Source: Deltaproteobacteria bacterium HGW-Deltaproteobacteria-4 (lineage in GTDB: Bacteria; Desulfobacterota; Desulfuromonadia; Desulfuromonadales; UBA2197). From it: a stretch of DNA of 64,000 nt. Position 1 is the stretch's first letter. Each line of letters begins with the position of its first letter. Where the stretch lies: assembly GCA_002841765.1 (NCBI GenBank), contig PHAV01000009.1, positions 62,001 to 126,000 of the forward strand, given 5' to 3'. Under the pieces are notes generated by a model. It did no database searches. It had not been told where the DNA came from and saw nothing but the letters and a program-made list of their open reading frames with translations. A program made the translations under genes and the position numbers. Of this stretch, positions 41,732 through 49,772 are shown piece after piece.

Positions 41732-44086
41732 ATGAAAATTCCCTTCGTTCCAGCTTTGCTTCTGGTTTTTCTCCTGGCCGGCTGCGCAGCAAAAGCTCTC
41801 CCGCCGGTGGCGTTCAAGATTCCGACCCGGACCATTGATTACCAGAAGGAGGTCAAGCCGCTTCTCGACAAACGCTGCACGGTTTGTCACTCCTGCTACA
41901 ATTCCCCCTGCCAACTTAAACTGGATTCCTTTGAGGGGGCGGACCGCGGCGCTACCAAGGAGGCGGTTTATAATTCCTCCCGGCTCACGGCCATGGACCC
42001 GACCCGTCTCTTTACCGATGCGCAGACCACCGCCCAGTGGCGCCAGAAAAAATTCTTCAGTGTTACCGAGAGCACCGTTGCCAATGGTTTGAATGACTCG
42101 CTCATGATGCAGATGCTGTCCCATAAGATGAAAAACCCGAAAAGTGTGGGGGAGTACCTGTCGGAATCGGACGATCTGAGCTGCGCGGAAAATGGCAAAG
42201 AGCTGGGTGGCTACCTGGAAAAGCATCCGAACAATGGGATGCCCTTTGGTTTCCCCCCGCTCAAGCAGGAGGAGTTCGACCTCATCGCCGGCTGGCTGGT
42301 CCAGGGCGCCAAGGGTCCCGATGCCGCCGCGCAGGCGGAACTGACGTCGCCGCAAGCCAGCGATGCGCAGGCCATCCTGCAGTGGGAAGACTTTCTCAAT
42401 CAGGACGATGCCAAACATGCCATGACCGCCCGCTACCTCTACGAGCATCTCTTTTTGGCGCACGTGAAGTTCGGCACCCCGACCAACGAGTTTTATGAAC
42501 TGGTCCGCTCCAGGACGGCTCCCGGCCTGCCTCTGGATCTGATTGCCAGCGTTCGCCCCTATGACGATCCCGGCGTCCCGCAGGTCTATTATCGCTTTCG
42601 CAAGATTCACTCCACCATCGTCTACAAAACCCATATGGTCTTCAATCTGGACGACGCCCAACTGCAGCGTTTCAACGAGCTCTTTATCGCGCCGGAGTGG
42701 CTGCAGCCGCCGCATCGCATGGGCTATGACGCGAAGTTGAGCGCCAATCCCTTTGTCGCCTTCGAGCAGATCCCGCCGCGGGCGCGCTATCAATTCCTGC
42801 TCGACAATGCCTACTACATCATCATGTCCTTCATCCACGGCCCGGTCTGCAAGGGGCAGATCGCCCTCAATGTCATCGATGACCATTTCTGGATCATGTT
42901 CGTCGACCCGGAGCATGATCTGAGCGTGACTTATCCCGGTTTCCTCAAGATGAACAGCGACAAGCTGCGGATGCCCATCGAGCAGGGGAGCGACCTGCGC
43001 GCCTTCTCGGCGCTCACCGATGACCACCGTGAGTCGGCGGTGGCGTTCTACCGGGCCCGGCAGGATCTCTATGCGGCCTTGAACTTTGCCGGCCTCGGCT
43101 ATGACGCCATCTGGAAGGGGAACCGGGCCGCCGATGCCCCGTTGCTCACCATCTATCGCCATTTCGAGAGTGCCTCGGTGCACAAGGGGGCTTTGGGCAA
43201 TCTGCCGAAGACGATGTGGGTCATCGACTATCCCCTGCTGGAGCGGATCTATTACGCCCTCGTGGCCGGGTTTGATGTCTACGGCACGGCCGGTCACCAG
43301 TTGGTGACCCGGCTTTACATGGATGAGTTGCGCATCGAAGCGGAAAGTAATTTCCTGAATTTCCTTCCACCGGTGAGTCGCCAGGAGATCATGCAATCGT
43401 GGTATCAGGAGGTTAAACCCAAGAATATCGGCTACTATCCCTCCGCTTTGCCGACAAAAATATCCTATGTAACGGACGACCCGAAGCGAGAGTTCGTCGA
43501 GTATGTTGTCGACCGCCATCTCCTGCCGGCGAGCGGCGTCGCCTTCGATCCGGTGAATTACCTGCGCGCCGGGGGTGTTGATCCGCAGCTACCGGACAAA
43601 TATGAAACAACCAATGACTATCTGCGAGCCTTTCGCGCTATTTCCCGGCCCGGGGCACCCTTTTTCACCATCGCCAATGATAGCAACGCCAATCTTGCCT
43701 TTGTGCGGGTACGACGGGCGCAGGGACGTGATGTCGCCTTTTCCATCGTTCTCAATCGTTGGCACGACAATGTCGCCTTCATGCGCGACGAGGAGGATCG
43801 CCTTGATCCGTCAAGGGACAGCGCCGACTTCATTGATGGTCTCATCGGTTGCTACCCGAACTATTTCTTTGATGTGCAAGAGGAGGAGTTCCCCGATTTC
43901 ATCGCTCTTCTTAGCCATTTTGATAACAGTCCCGAAGAGCTGGCACGCTTGGCCCGCTATGGCGTGAACCGGGCGGACGAGCGTTTATGGGCAACTTATG
44001 ACTGGTTTCAGCAACGCTTTAATGAAGACGAGCCGGTGCAGGGCGGGCTCCTGGATTTGAACCGTTACTACTACCGCGTCCGTTAG
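41732..44086 (+). CDS. cti: Fatty acid cis/trans isomerase
   Basis: A 784-residue periplasmic heme protein of the Cti family. A lipoprotein-like signal (lipobox LLAGCA, Cys18) is followed at 49-53 by the heme c motif CTVCH, then SCYNSPCQLKLDSFEGADRG, RLTAMDPTRLFTDAQTT and the family-wide domain (HKMKNPKSVGEYLS, LNVIDDHFWIMFVDPEHDLS, MDELRIEAESNFL). The enzyme converts cis to trans double bonds in membrane phospholipid acyl chains, without energy input, to stiffen membranes under solvent or heat stress. Its presence here fits the surrounding envelope-stress genes. It is followed at 25 bp by mtfA. Confidence 0.93.
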   Translation: MKIPFVPALLLVFLLAGCAAKALPPVAFKIPTRTIDYQKEVKPLLDKRCTVCHSCYNSPCQLKLDSFEGADRGATKEAVYNSSRLTAMDPTRLFTDAQTTAQWRQKKFFSVTESTVANGLNDSLMMQMLSHKMKNPKSVGEYLSESDDLSCAENGKELGGYLEKHPNNGMPFGFPPLKQEEFDLIAGWLVQGAKGPDAAAQAELTSPQASDAQAILQWEDFLNQDDAKHAMTARYLYEHLFLAHVKFGTPTNEFYELVRSRTAPGLPLDLIASVRPYDDPGVPQVYYRFRKIHSTIVYKTHMVFNLDDAQLQRFNELFIAPEWLQPPHRMGYDAKLSANPFVAFEQIPPRARYQFLLDNAYYIIMSFIHGPVCKGQIALNVIDDHFWIMFVDPEHDLSVTYPGFLKMNSDKLRMPIEQGSDLRAFSALTDDHRESAVAFYRARQDLYAALNFAGLGYDAIWKGNRAADAPLLTIYRHFESASVHKGALGNLPKTMWVIDYPLLERIYYALVAGFDVYGTAGHQLVTRLYMDELRIEAESNFLNFLPPVSRQEIMQSWYQEVKPKNIGYYPSALPTKISYVTDDPKREFVEYVVDRHLLPASGVAFDPVNYLRAGGVDPQLPDKYETTNDYLRAFRAISRPGAPFFTIANDSNANLAFVRVRRAQGRDVAFSIVLNRWHDNVAFMRDEEDRLDPSRDSADFIDGLIGCYPNYFFDVQEEEFPDFIALLSHFDNSPEELARLARYGVNRADERLWATYDWFQQRFNEDEPVQGGLLDLNRYYYRVR

Positions 44087-44111
44087 AGGAGCGCGAAGGA
44101 AGGTAGGGAAG

Positions 44112-44912
44112 ATGTTCCACTGGATGAGAAATCATAATCGTGAAGAGATAAGACGGCGCCCCTTCCGCCCCGAGTGGGAGGCCTTCTTGCGCACGAACGT
44201 GGCCCACTACTGCGCGCTAACGGATGGCGAACGCGACGAACTCCTCGCGCTGATCCAGGTCTTTCTGGCAGAGAAGAACTGGGAAGGGTGCGGCGGCCTC
44301 GACCTCACCGATGAGATCCGCGTCACCATTGCCGCTCAGGCATGCCTGCTCCTTCTCGGGCTCCCTCACGATTACTATCGCAACGTCGAATCGATCCTTG
44401 TCTACCCCTCCACCGTTGTCATTCCTGAACATCAACCCGGTGTTTTCGAGCGTGTCGACAGCCCGGTGGAAGCCAATGTCCCCATTCTCGGCCAGGCCAT
44501 CGCCCGGGGGCCGGTGATCCTCGTCTGGGACGCCGTCCTGCACGGAGCGCGTCACCCCGGTCAGGGTCACAACGTCGTTTACCATGAATTTGCTCATAAG
44601 CTCGACATGCTTGACGGCACCGCCGACGGCACCCCCCCTCTCGTCGACCATGACCAGCTTGCTGAGTGGGTGGAAGTGTGCTCCCGGGAATTCCTTCGGT
44701 TGCGTGATCTCGCCGGGCAGGGGCAAAAAACTTTCCTCGACGCCTACGCGGCCAGGAACGAGGCCGAGTTCTTTGCCGTGGCAACCGAAGAGTTCTTCGC
44801 TCGCCCCCTCGCTCTCCAGAAGCACTCCCCCGATCTTTATCGCGTCCTTGGCGCTTACTACCGTCAAGATCCGGCCGAACGCGTGCATCGCGTCTGCCCT
44901 CCGGAAGAGTGA
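44112..44912 (+). CDS. mtfA: MtfA-type zinc peptidase (M90)
   Basis: A 266-residue cytosolic metallopeptidase of the MtfA/YeeI family, normal length. The gluzincin motif VYHEFAHKLDMLDG holds HExxH with the downstream Asp/Glu region EFFAVATEEFFARP. In E. coli MtfA binds the repressor Mlc and has aminopeptidase activity. GGAAGGTAGGGAAG precedes the ATG. Placed 25 bp after cti, probably in the same transcript. Confidence 0.92.
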   Translation: MFHWMRNHNREEIRRRPFRPEWEAFLRTNVAHYCALTDGERDELLALIQVFLAEKNWEGCGGLDLTDEIRVTIAAQACLLLLGLPHDYYRNVESILVYPSTVVIPEHQPGVFERVDSPVEANVPILGQAIARGPVILVWDAVLHGARHPGQGHNVVYHEFAHKLDMLDGTADGTPPLVDHDQLAEWVEVCSREFLRLRDLAGQGQKTFLDAYAARNEAEFFAVATEEFFARPLALQKHSPDLYRVLGAYYRQDPAERVHRVCPPEE

Positions 44913-44964
44913 GTCAGAATCAGGAGTCCTGGCCGTTCACTTCTTAGCCAAAGGGGATACAATC

Positions 44965-45118
44965 ATGAATAAACGCACTGAGTACGTCGAGAAACTCTCG
45001 GCCCAGATGGTTGAATGGGATGTCCAGATCGAGCGACTGCATCGATTTCATTCTTTCGCCTGAGAATATTGCTAAAAAGATCATAGAAATTGGCGCACGG
45101 GAGCCGAAGGCGGAGTGA
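44965..45118 (+). pseudogene. Deletion-junction remnant: coiled-coil protein start joined to CheB-like end
   Basis: An ATG at 44965 behind AAGGGGAT begins MNKRTEYVEKLSAQMVEWDVQIERL, the usual start of the small sll1863-like coiled-coil stress protein family, then breaks off and stops at 45061-45063 after 32 codons. In a different frame, 45038-45118 reads CIDFILSPENIAKKIIEIGARE and stops at 45118, closely like the C-terminal end of CheB-type methylesterase domains (DFxLxPEEIAxEL). The simplest reading is a deletion that removed most of both genes. Both assignments rest on short matches recalled from the families. Confidence 0.5.
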
Positions 45119-45137
45119 GCTTGTGACACAGGCGGGA

Positions 45138-46061
45138 CTAAAGGGTCGGTCCAAGCTGCCGTTGCAGCCTCAACTGGTTTTTATGCTCTGAGGTCTTGAA
45201 GGCGAGGTAGTCCTGCTTGTCCAGTTCAAAGAGCTGCTCTTTGTAGCGGGCGGTAAGATCGTACCAGTTATTAATCCGCCGGCTGAAAAGACTTTTTTCG
45301 GGGGAGGGCATCGTCGTCATAAAGGACTGGATCGCGAAATAGTAGCGGACAGCATTCCGTTCGGTTGCGCCCCGCGGCCCGCCGATATGGATGTCCTTGC
45401 CATTTTTATCTGTTCCGGTCACCGTGAACCCGACCTTGTCCTGGCCAAGGGTGGAAAAATAAGCCTTGCCCGCCAGGCGCAGCGCCAGACTTTCGTTGTA
45501 TTCATAGCTGACGTGAACAAAAGTCCTGTCCTTGGACAGGGGGAGAGCCTCGAACCTCATTCTGTGGTTCTCTGTACCGAAAGGGCCATCCTCGGCATTG
45601 AGCATAATATCCAGATACGTCTGCTCCTGCACCACGTTCTGAAAATGGTAAAGAACCTGATGCGCTTCTTCCGGAGTTTGATAGAATTTGCGGCCGAAGT
45701 AAAAGGTCAGCAGCTTGTTACCCGGCTCTTCCCGGAAAGTACAGGCCTTGACATTGGGGTGCAGGGAGACGATGCCGCACCAGTTGGCCGGAACCTGAAG
45801 AGCGTTGACAACGCTGCTAAAGGGAGAATCAAAGATCCCGTAGACATCCACATGCACTCGATTGTTTTTCGCAAAAGAAGTGAGAAAGAGCGGAAGACCG
45901 AAACTGCTCGTCTCCAACTTGGCGATGTTCCGCTGATACGTGTCGAGCAGAATCCCGCCCTGCCCGGGCTTCACGACAGCGGCGGCTGAACCGGCCGAGA
46001 AATGAATCGCCGCGGCAGCCAGAAACAGGAAGATTTTCGGCAGGGTTCCAATCTTGATCAT
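45138..46061 (-). CDS. Secreted protein of unknown function
   Basis: A 307-residue protein with a signal peptide (about 1-28). No family recognised. It has one CxxxxxxxxxxxxxC pair (NWCGIVSLHPNVKACTF) likely disulfide-bonded in the periplasm, and beta-rich stretches such as TFVHVSYEYNES and VRYYFAIQSF. It starts 27 bp after the cardiolipin synthase gene, so the two are co-transcribed; a role in lipid or envelope work is inferred from that only. Confidence 0.65.
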   Translation of the reverse strand: MIKIGTLPKIFLFLAAAAIHFSAGSAAAVVKPGQGGILLDTYQRNIAKLETSSFGLPLFLTSFAKNNRVHVDVYGIFDSPFSSVVNALQVPANWCGIVSLHPNVKACTFREEPGNKLLTFYFGRKFYQTPEEAHQVLYHFQNVVQEQTYLDIMLNAEDGPFGTENHRMRFEALPLSKDRTFVHVSYEYNESLALRLAGKAYFSTLGQDKVGFTVTGTDKNGKDIHIGGPRGATERNAVRYYFAIQSFMTTMPSPEKSLFSRRINNWYDLTARYKEQLFELDKQDYLAFKTSEHKNQLRLQRQLGPTL

Positions 46062-46088
46062 CGTTTCACTTTCCTCATTTCCCCTACT

Positions 46089-47483
46089 TTACAACCAGCG
46101 CACGAACAAACTGACAAACCACTCCCTGGTTCGGGGGAGCAACGGCCGTTTTTTCCACTCTTCCCAGTGAATCTGCTTTGAATTCAGCAGATCCCCGTTA
46201 AACATCTGTTCCATTTCGCCGGCAAATTCCTTACTCAGGATAATCGCATTGACCTCGTTGTTATTGAGCAGGCTTAAGTAATCCATGTTGGTCGAGCCGA
46301 CCGTTGCCCAGACACTGTCGATGACCGCGGTTTTGGCGTGCAGCAGGGAATTACTGTGCTCATACAGCTGCACCCCCGCCCGCAACAGTTTGGAATAGTA
46401 AGATCTCTGGGCATGTAAGGCCAACAGCGAATCGGTGATGCCGGGGAGGATGACCTTGACGTCAACACCGCGCCGGGCCGCATCAGTCAGGGCCTTGATG
46501 ATCTGCTCGTCCGGAAAAAAATAGGAATTGGTCAGGTGAATCGACTTCTCGGCTAAAGAAATAGCCAACACATAGACAATAAAAGGAACCCGGTTGCTTT
46601 CTCCCGGTGTGCTGCCGATCACACGGACCAAGGCGCTCCCCTCTTCTTGCGGAGCCGGAAAATAGTCCCGCAGGGCGGGCTTCGCTTCCCGCTGCATCAT
46701 CCAGGTGTCAAGAAAGAGTTTCTGCAATTCCGCCACAGCCGGGCCTTCAATTTGCACGTCGGTGTCACGCCAGTGGATCGGTATTTTTTCGTTTTTTCCC
46801 CGATTGAAAGGCGTACTCGAATAAACATTGCTGATGTTGATCCCGCCGAGAATGGCGACTTTGCCGTCGACGATCAAAATCTTGCGGTGGTCCCGGTGGG
46901 GACTCAACCCCCATTTTTTCCCAACCGTCAGGGGATTCACCGGATTGAAGGCGACCACCTGGATTCCTTCGTCACGCAGTCGCTGAAAAAAAGCATCGGG
47001 CGTCAGCATGCTGCCGAGGCTGTCGTAGATGATATGGACCTGAACCCCTTGCCGCTGTTTTTTCAGCAACAGATCAGCAAATTGGTGGCCAATTTCACCA
47101 TCTTCGATGATGTAGCTTTCCAGGTTGATGTGGTCTTTGGCGCTTTCCAGGGCCTTGAACATGGCGGCATAGGTTGCCTGACCATCAGCGAGGAGAGAAA
47201 CTTTGTTCCCCCCGGTCAAGGGGCTTTCAGTGATCGATTCGACAACGGTTGTATGGCGTTCGAGAATCTTCATCGGTTCGACCGAATGCTGCAACCGCTC
47301 CATGAGCGCCTTGCTTTGCCGGGGCGACAGCTCCCCTCGGGCGGAAGTTATCGGCCGGAGTTTTTGTGCGGCAGGCGCCTCATCAATCATCGTTGAGACG
47401 TCCGGCAAGGTGGTGCAGCCGTTGCCGAGAATCAATAGTGAGACCAGTAGAAGTGACAAGAGTCTTGGTTTGATGATGGCCAC
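46089..47483 (-). CDS. cls: Cardiolipin synthase-like phospholipase D protein
   Basis: A 464-residue PLD-superfamily protein with a lipoprotein-type N-terminus (lipobox ILGNGC). Two HKD motifs: HRDHRKILIVDGKVAILGG and HAKTAVIDSVWATVGSTN. NSYFFPDEQIIKAL between them is typical of cardiolipin synthases (ClsA/ClsC-like), which join phosphatidylglycerol with another phospholipid. It has no N-terminal TM pair as in ClsA, but a lipidated start, so it may act at the outer face of a membrane. Located after the ABC transporter genes (51 bp) and before a secreted protein. Confidence 0.87.
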   Translation of the reverse strand: MAIIKPRLLSLLLVSLLILGNGCTTLPDVSTMIDEAPAAQKLRPITSARGELSPRQSKALMERLQHSVEPMKILERHTTVVESITESPLTGGNKVSLLADGQATYAAMFKALESAKDHINLESYIIEDGEIGHQFADLLLKKQRQGVQVHIIYDSLGSMLTPDAFFQRLRDEGIQVVAFNPVNPLTVGKKWGLSPHRDHRKILIVDGKVAILGGINISNVYSSTPFNRGKNEKIPIHWRDTDVQIEGPAVAELQKLFLDTWMMQREAKPALRDYFPAPQEEGSALVRVIGSTPGESNRVPFIVYVLAISLAEKSIHLTNSYFFPDEQIIKALTDAARRGVDVKVILPGITDSLLALHAQRSYYSKLLRAGVQLYEHSNSLLHAKTAVIDSVWATVGSTNMDYLSLLNNNEVNAIILSKEFAGEMEQMFNGDLLNSKQIHWEEWKKRPLLPRTREWFVSLFVRWL

Positions 47484-47534
47484 TTGATTCCTCCCCAGTG
47501 GAAATCGATCGTTCAGTTCATTAATCTTCAGGCT

Positions 47535-48572
47535 TTACATAAGCCAGCGTCTTTTCATCAACAGATAAGAACAGAAGAAAGTAAGGAGCCCGACGCAAAG
47601 CAGGCTGATCCATTCCAGAGACAGATTAGCGATGTGCCCATCGTTGAGCAGGATATTTTTAATCGGATCGTAAAGCTGATAGGACGGTAAAAAAGTCGCA
47701 ATGGATGTTAACTTTTGTGAAAAATCGGATAATGCCGACGGGATCAGATGGGGGAGATAGAATAAAACGCCCAGAGTTCTGGCGCTCGCCTGATTACGGC
47801 ATAAAAAGCCGAGAAAGATGCCGTAAGAGCTGAAGCAGAAGCTGCCAACCAGGATAAATGCGATATAACTCGGGACGTTGCCCGTCTCGAAGTTACACAT
47901 CACTTGCAAAATAATAACGGCGGTGAGGATCAGAACCATCCCGGAGAGGACCTTGGCAATCAGCCACTCAACTTCGCGCATCGGTGTTTGTAAAAGGGCA
48001 ATCAGTAACTTTTTTTCTTTTTCTTCGGCAACTTGCGCCGGCATGATAATAAATCCGACAAGAAGAACCAGCATGAGAATCCAGGTTGGCAGTGTTTGTC
48101 TCTGAATCCCCCCTTCCTGCAGGGACTGAATATCGGCAATCCAGTTGATGCTCTTTCCTTCGACCATATTCTGTAATGCTGAAAAAGTTTCGACAATGGA
48201 AAGGGCCTGTAGCGATCCTTTTTCCAAAACGATCAGGATCAATCCATTCTCTTTGTTTTCGGCCGGCAGTAGCAGTCCGTCCAACCTCTTTTCCTTGACC
48301 CAGCTTTTACCTTCTTCTTCGCTGGAAACACGGGAGACGGTAAAGACTCCATCAGCCGAGGTAATGGTTTGGAGAATGACCGGAGAATAGGTTGCGTTTT
48401 GAATAAGCCCTATTCTTACTTTTTGAATGTCGGTCGGCGCACTGTCGACCAGTTTTAAAGAGAAAAAGACAAAGAGCGGGATGAAAATTATCAGAAATAT
48501 CGTCTTGTTTTTAAAGGCGATGGCTAAATCATTCAACGTTAACGTTATGATATTTTTCATCATAATAGACAC
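47535..48572 (-). CDS. ABC transporter permease (ABC-2 type)
   Basis: A 345-residue ABC-2-type permease: an N-terminal helix (about 20-38), a large extracytoplasmic domain (about 40-170), then five helices (LPTWILMLVLLVGFIIMPA, GMVLILTAVIILQVMC, YIAFILVGSFCFSSYGIFLG). The layout resembles NatB/LinearY-type exporters such as Na+ or lipid exporters. The substrate is not known. It overlaps the ATPase gene by 13 bp. A signature RRWLM ends it. Cardiolipin synthase follows downstream. Confidence 0.87.
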   Translation of the reverse strand: MSIMMKNIITLTLNDLAIAFKNKTIFLIIFIPLFVFFSLKLVDSAPTDIQKVRIGLIQNATYSPVILQTITSADGVFTVSRVSSEEEGKSWVKEKRLDGLLLPAENKENGLILIVLEKGSLQALSIVETFSALQNMVEGKSINWIADIQSLQEGGIQRQTLPTWILMLVLLVGFIIMPAQVAEEKEKKLLIALLQTPMREVEWLIAKVLSGMVLILTAVIILQVMCNFETGNVPSYIAFILVGSFCFSSYGIFLGFLCRNQASARTLGVLFYLPHLIPSALSDFSQKLTSIATFLPSYQLYDPIKNILLNDGHIANLSLEWISLLCVGLLTFFCSYLLMKRRWLM

Positions 48573-49243
48573 AACTTTTCATAAACTTCCGATTGGAAAT
48601 ATTCCCGGGGCGGACCATCAAAGACCAGGCTTCCTTGATGGAGCATAATGACACGAGTGGCCAGAGTCTTGATCTCTTCCGGGCGATGGGAGGTAAAGAT
48701 GATCGTTTTCCCGGCGGCATGAAACGCTTTAATCATTCGGTAGATCTCTTTGGTCATCTCAAAGTCGAGACCCGAGGTCGGTTCATCAAAAAGCAGGATC
48801 GGGGGATCGGCTAACAGAGTGCGGCCGATACTGACCCTTTGCCTTAACCCTTTGGATAAGATCTGCACCCTGTTTTTACGGAAATTGAGCAGATCGAATT
48901 CATGGAGGATTTCTTCGATCCGTAAAAAGGGGACCTGAAAAAGACGGGCAAATATTTTCAGATTGTATTCAACGGAAAAAAATTCGAAAAGATTCGGAAC
49001 TTCCGGGACAAAACCGATCTTCCTCGATACTGCCAGCCGGTTTTTCAGATCGATCCCGTCGACGATCACCTCTCCGCTATCGGGAAGATGCCAACTGGAC
49101 AGCATCTTTAACAACGTCGATTTTCCTGCACCATTGTGGCCAATGATGGCAATCAACTCCCCCTTTTCGACCGTCAGGTTGATCGGCAGAAGACCTCTTC
49201 CTTCATCGTAAACTTTGGTAAGATTATGAACCTCTATCAGCAC
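48560..49243 (-). CDS. ABC transporter ATP-binding protein
   Basis: A 227-residue nucleotide-binding subunit: Walker A GHNGAGKST, Q-loop FVPEVPNLF (Q replaced by E), signature LSKGLRQRVSIGRTLL (LSxGxxQR), Walker B PILLFDEPTSGLD, and the H-loop in FTSHRPEE. It forms the energy module for the overlapping ABC-2 permease. A perfect 12-bp hairpin (49286-49325) lies in the 121-bp gap ahead of it; no promoter was recognised. Confidence 0.93.
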   Translation of the reverse strand: MLIEVHNLTKVYDEGRGLLPINLTVEKGELIAIIGHNGAGKSTLLKMLSSWHLPDSGEVIVDGIDLKNRLAVSRKIGFVPEVPNLFEFFSVEYNLKIFARLFQVPFLRIEEILHEFDLLNFRKNRVQILSKGLRQRVSIGRTLLADPPILLFDEPTSGLDFEMTKEIYRMIKAFHAAGKTIIFTSHRPEEIKTLATRVIMLHQGSLVFDGPPREYFQSEVYEKLCLL

Positions 49244-49285
49244 GGGATCTCTCCATCTTTCACTTCAGCAGGTAGTAATAGATTA

Positions 49286-49325
49286 CGCTCCGGAGAGTGG
49301 AATAGTTGCCCTGCTCTCCGGAGCG
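49286..49325. other. 12-bp perfect hairpin
   Basis: CGCTCCGGAGAG (49286-49297) and CTCTCCGGAGCG (49314-49325) form a perfect stem with a 16-nt loop. There is no T-run on either side. It separates the 21-residue gene at 49365-49430 from the ABC ATPase gene. It could be a weak terminator, an mRNA processing site or a small regulatory RNA end. Confidence 0.45.
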
Positions 49326-49364
49326 CACCATCGTAACTGACAAGGTCCTGCTGCAACCCCATGA

Positions 49365-49430
49365 TCAAGTCAGTCTCATAATAACGATCACCAAAATGAC
49401 CACAACCAATACCGCAATAATGAATCCCAT
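49365..49430 (-). CDS. 21-residue single-helix membrane peptide
   Basis: A tiny gene: MGFIIAVLVVVILVIVIMRLT, almost wholly one hydrophobic helix with a positive end. GGAAAGGAG lies eight bases before the ATG (49430). It is the only gene that the sigma-54 promoter at 49.6 kb can serve, about 180 nt downstream of the predicted start. Small single-helix peptides often modify membrane proteins or sense envelope state; nothing more can be said. A translated product is a prediction. Confidence 0.5.
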   Translation of the reverse strand: MGFIIAVLVVVILVIVIMRLT

Positions 49431-49620
49431 TGTTTTACTCCTTTCCACTACCGATGTTTACCATCGCAAACCGGCAGTCATTATAAATTCCCTGACTTTT
49501 TCAGGGTTCTGGAAGTAGCGAATCAAGTCAGGCACAAAATCCTCTTCTTTGTTCCTTTATAAATAACGCCAACTTCACAAAACACAAGACCAGTCCTCTT
49601 ATTCTGTTATGTAGGGATAT

Positions 49621-49767
49621 CGCAACGAACGTGCCGGAGGGGAACAGCGTCCACCTAAAACGCAACCGACTGATTATAAAGGTAGAAATTGAAAAATAAC
49701 GGGTGATGTGGAAATGAATCCGTCAAAAAAATCTGTCACGGCTAGCGCAACTGTTATATTTGACGGG
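49621..49767 (-). promoter_or_regulatory. Sigma-54 promoter with 34-bp upstream dyad (copy 2)
   Basis: On the minus strand CGGCACGTTCGTTGCG has GG at 49635-49634 and GC at 49623-49622. The upstream element CCGTCAAATATAACAG starts at 49766 and ends with TGACAGAT, followed by a second TTGACGGATTC (end 49716). The element start is 131 bp upstream of the -24 GG. It lies in the 342-bp gap between the tiny gene and the histidine kinase gene. Confidence 0.8.
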
Positions 49768-49772
49768 AGAGG

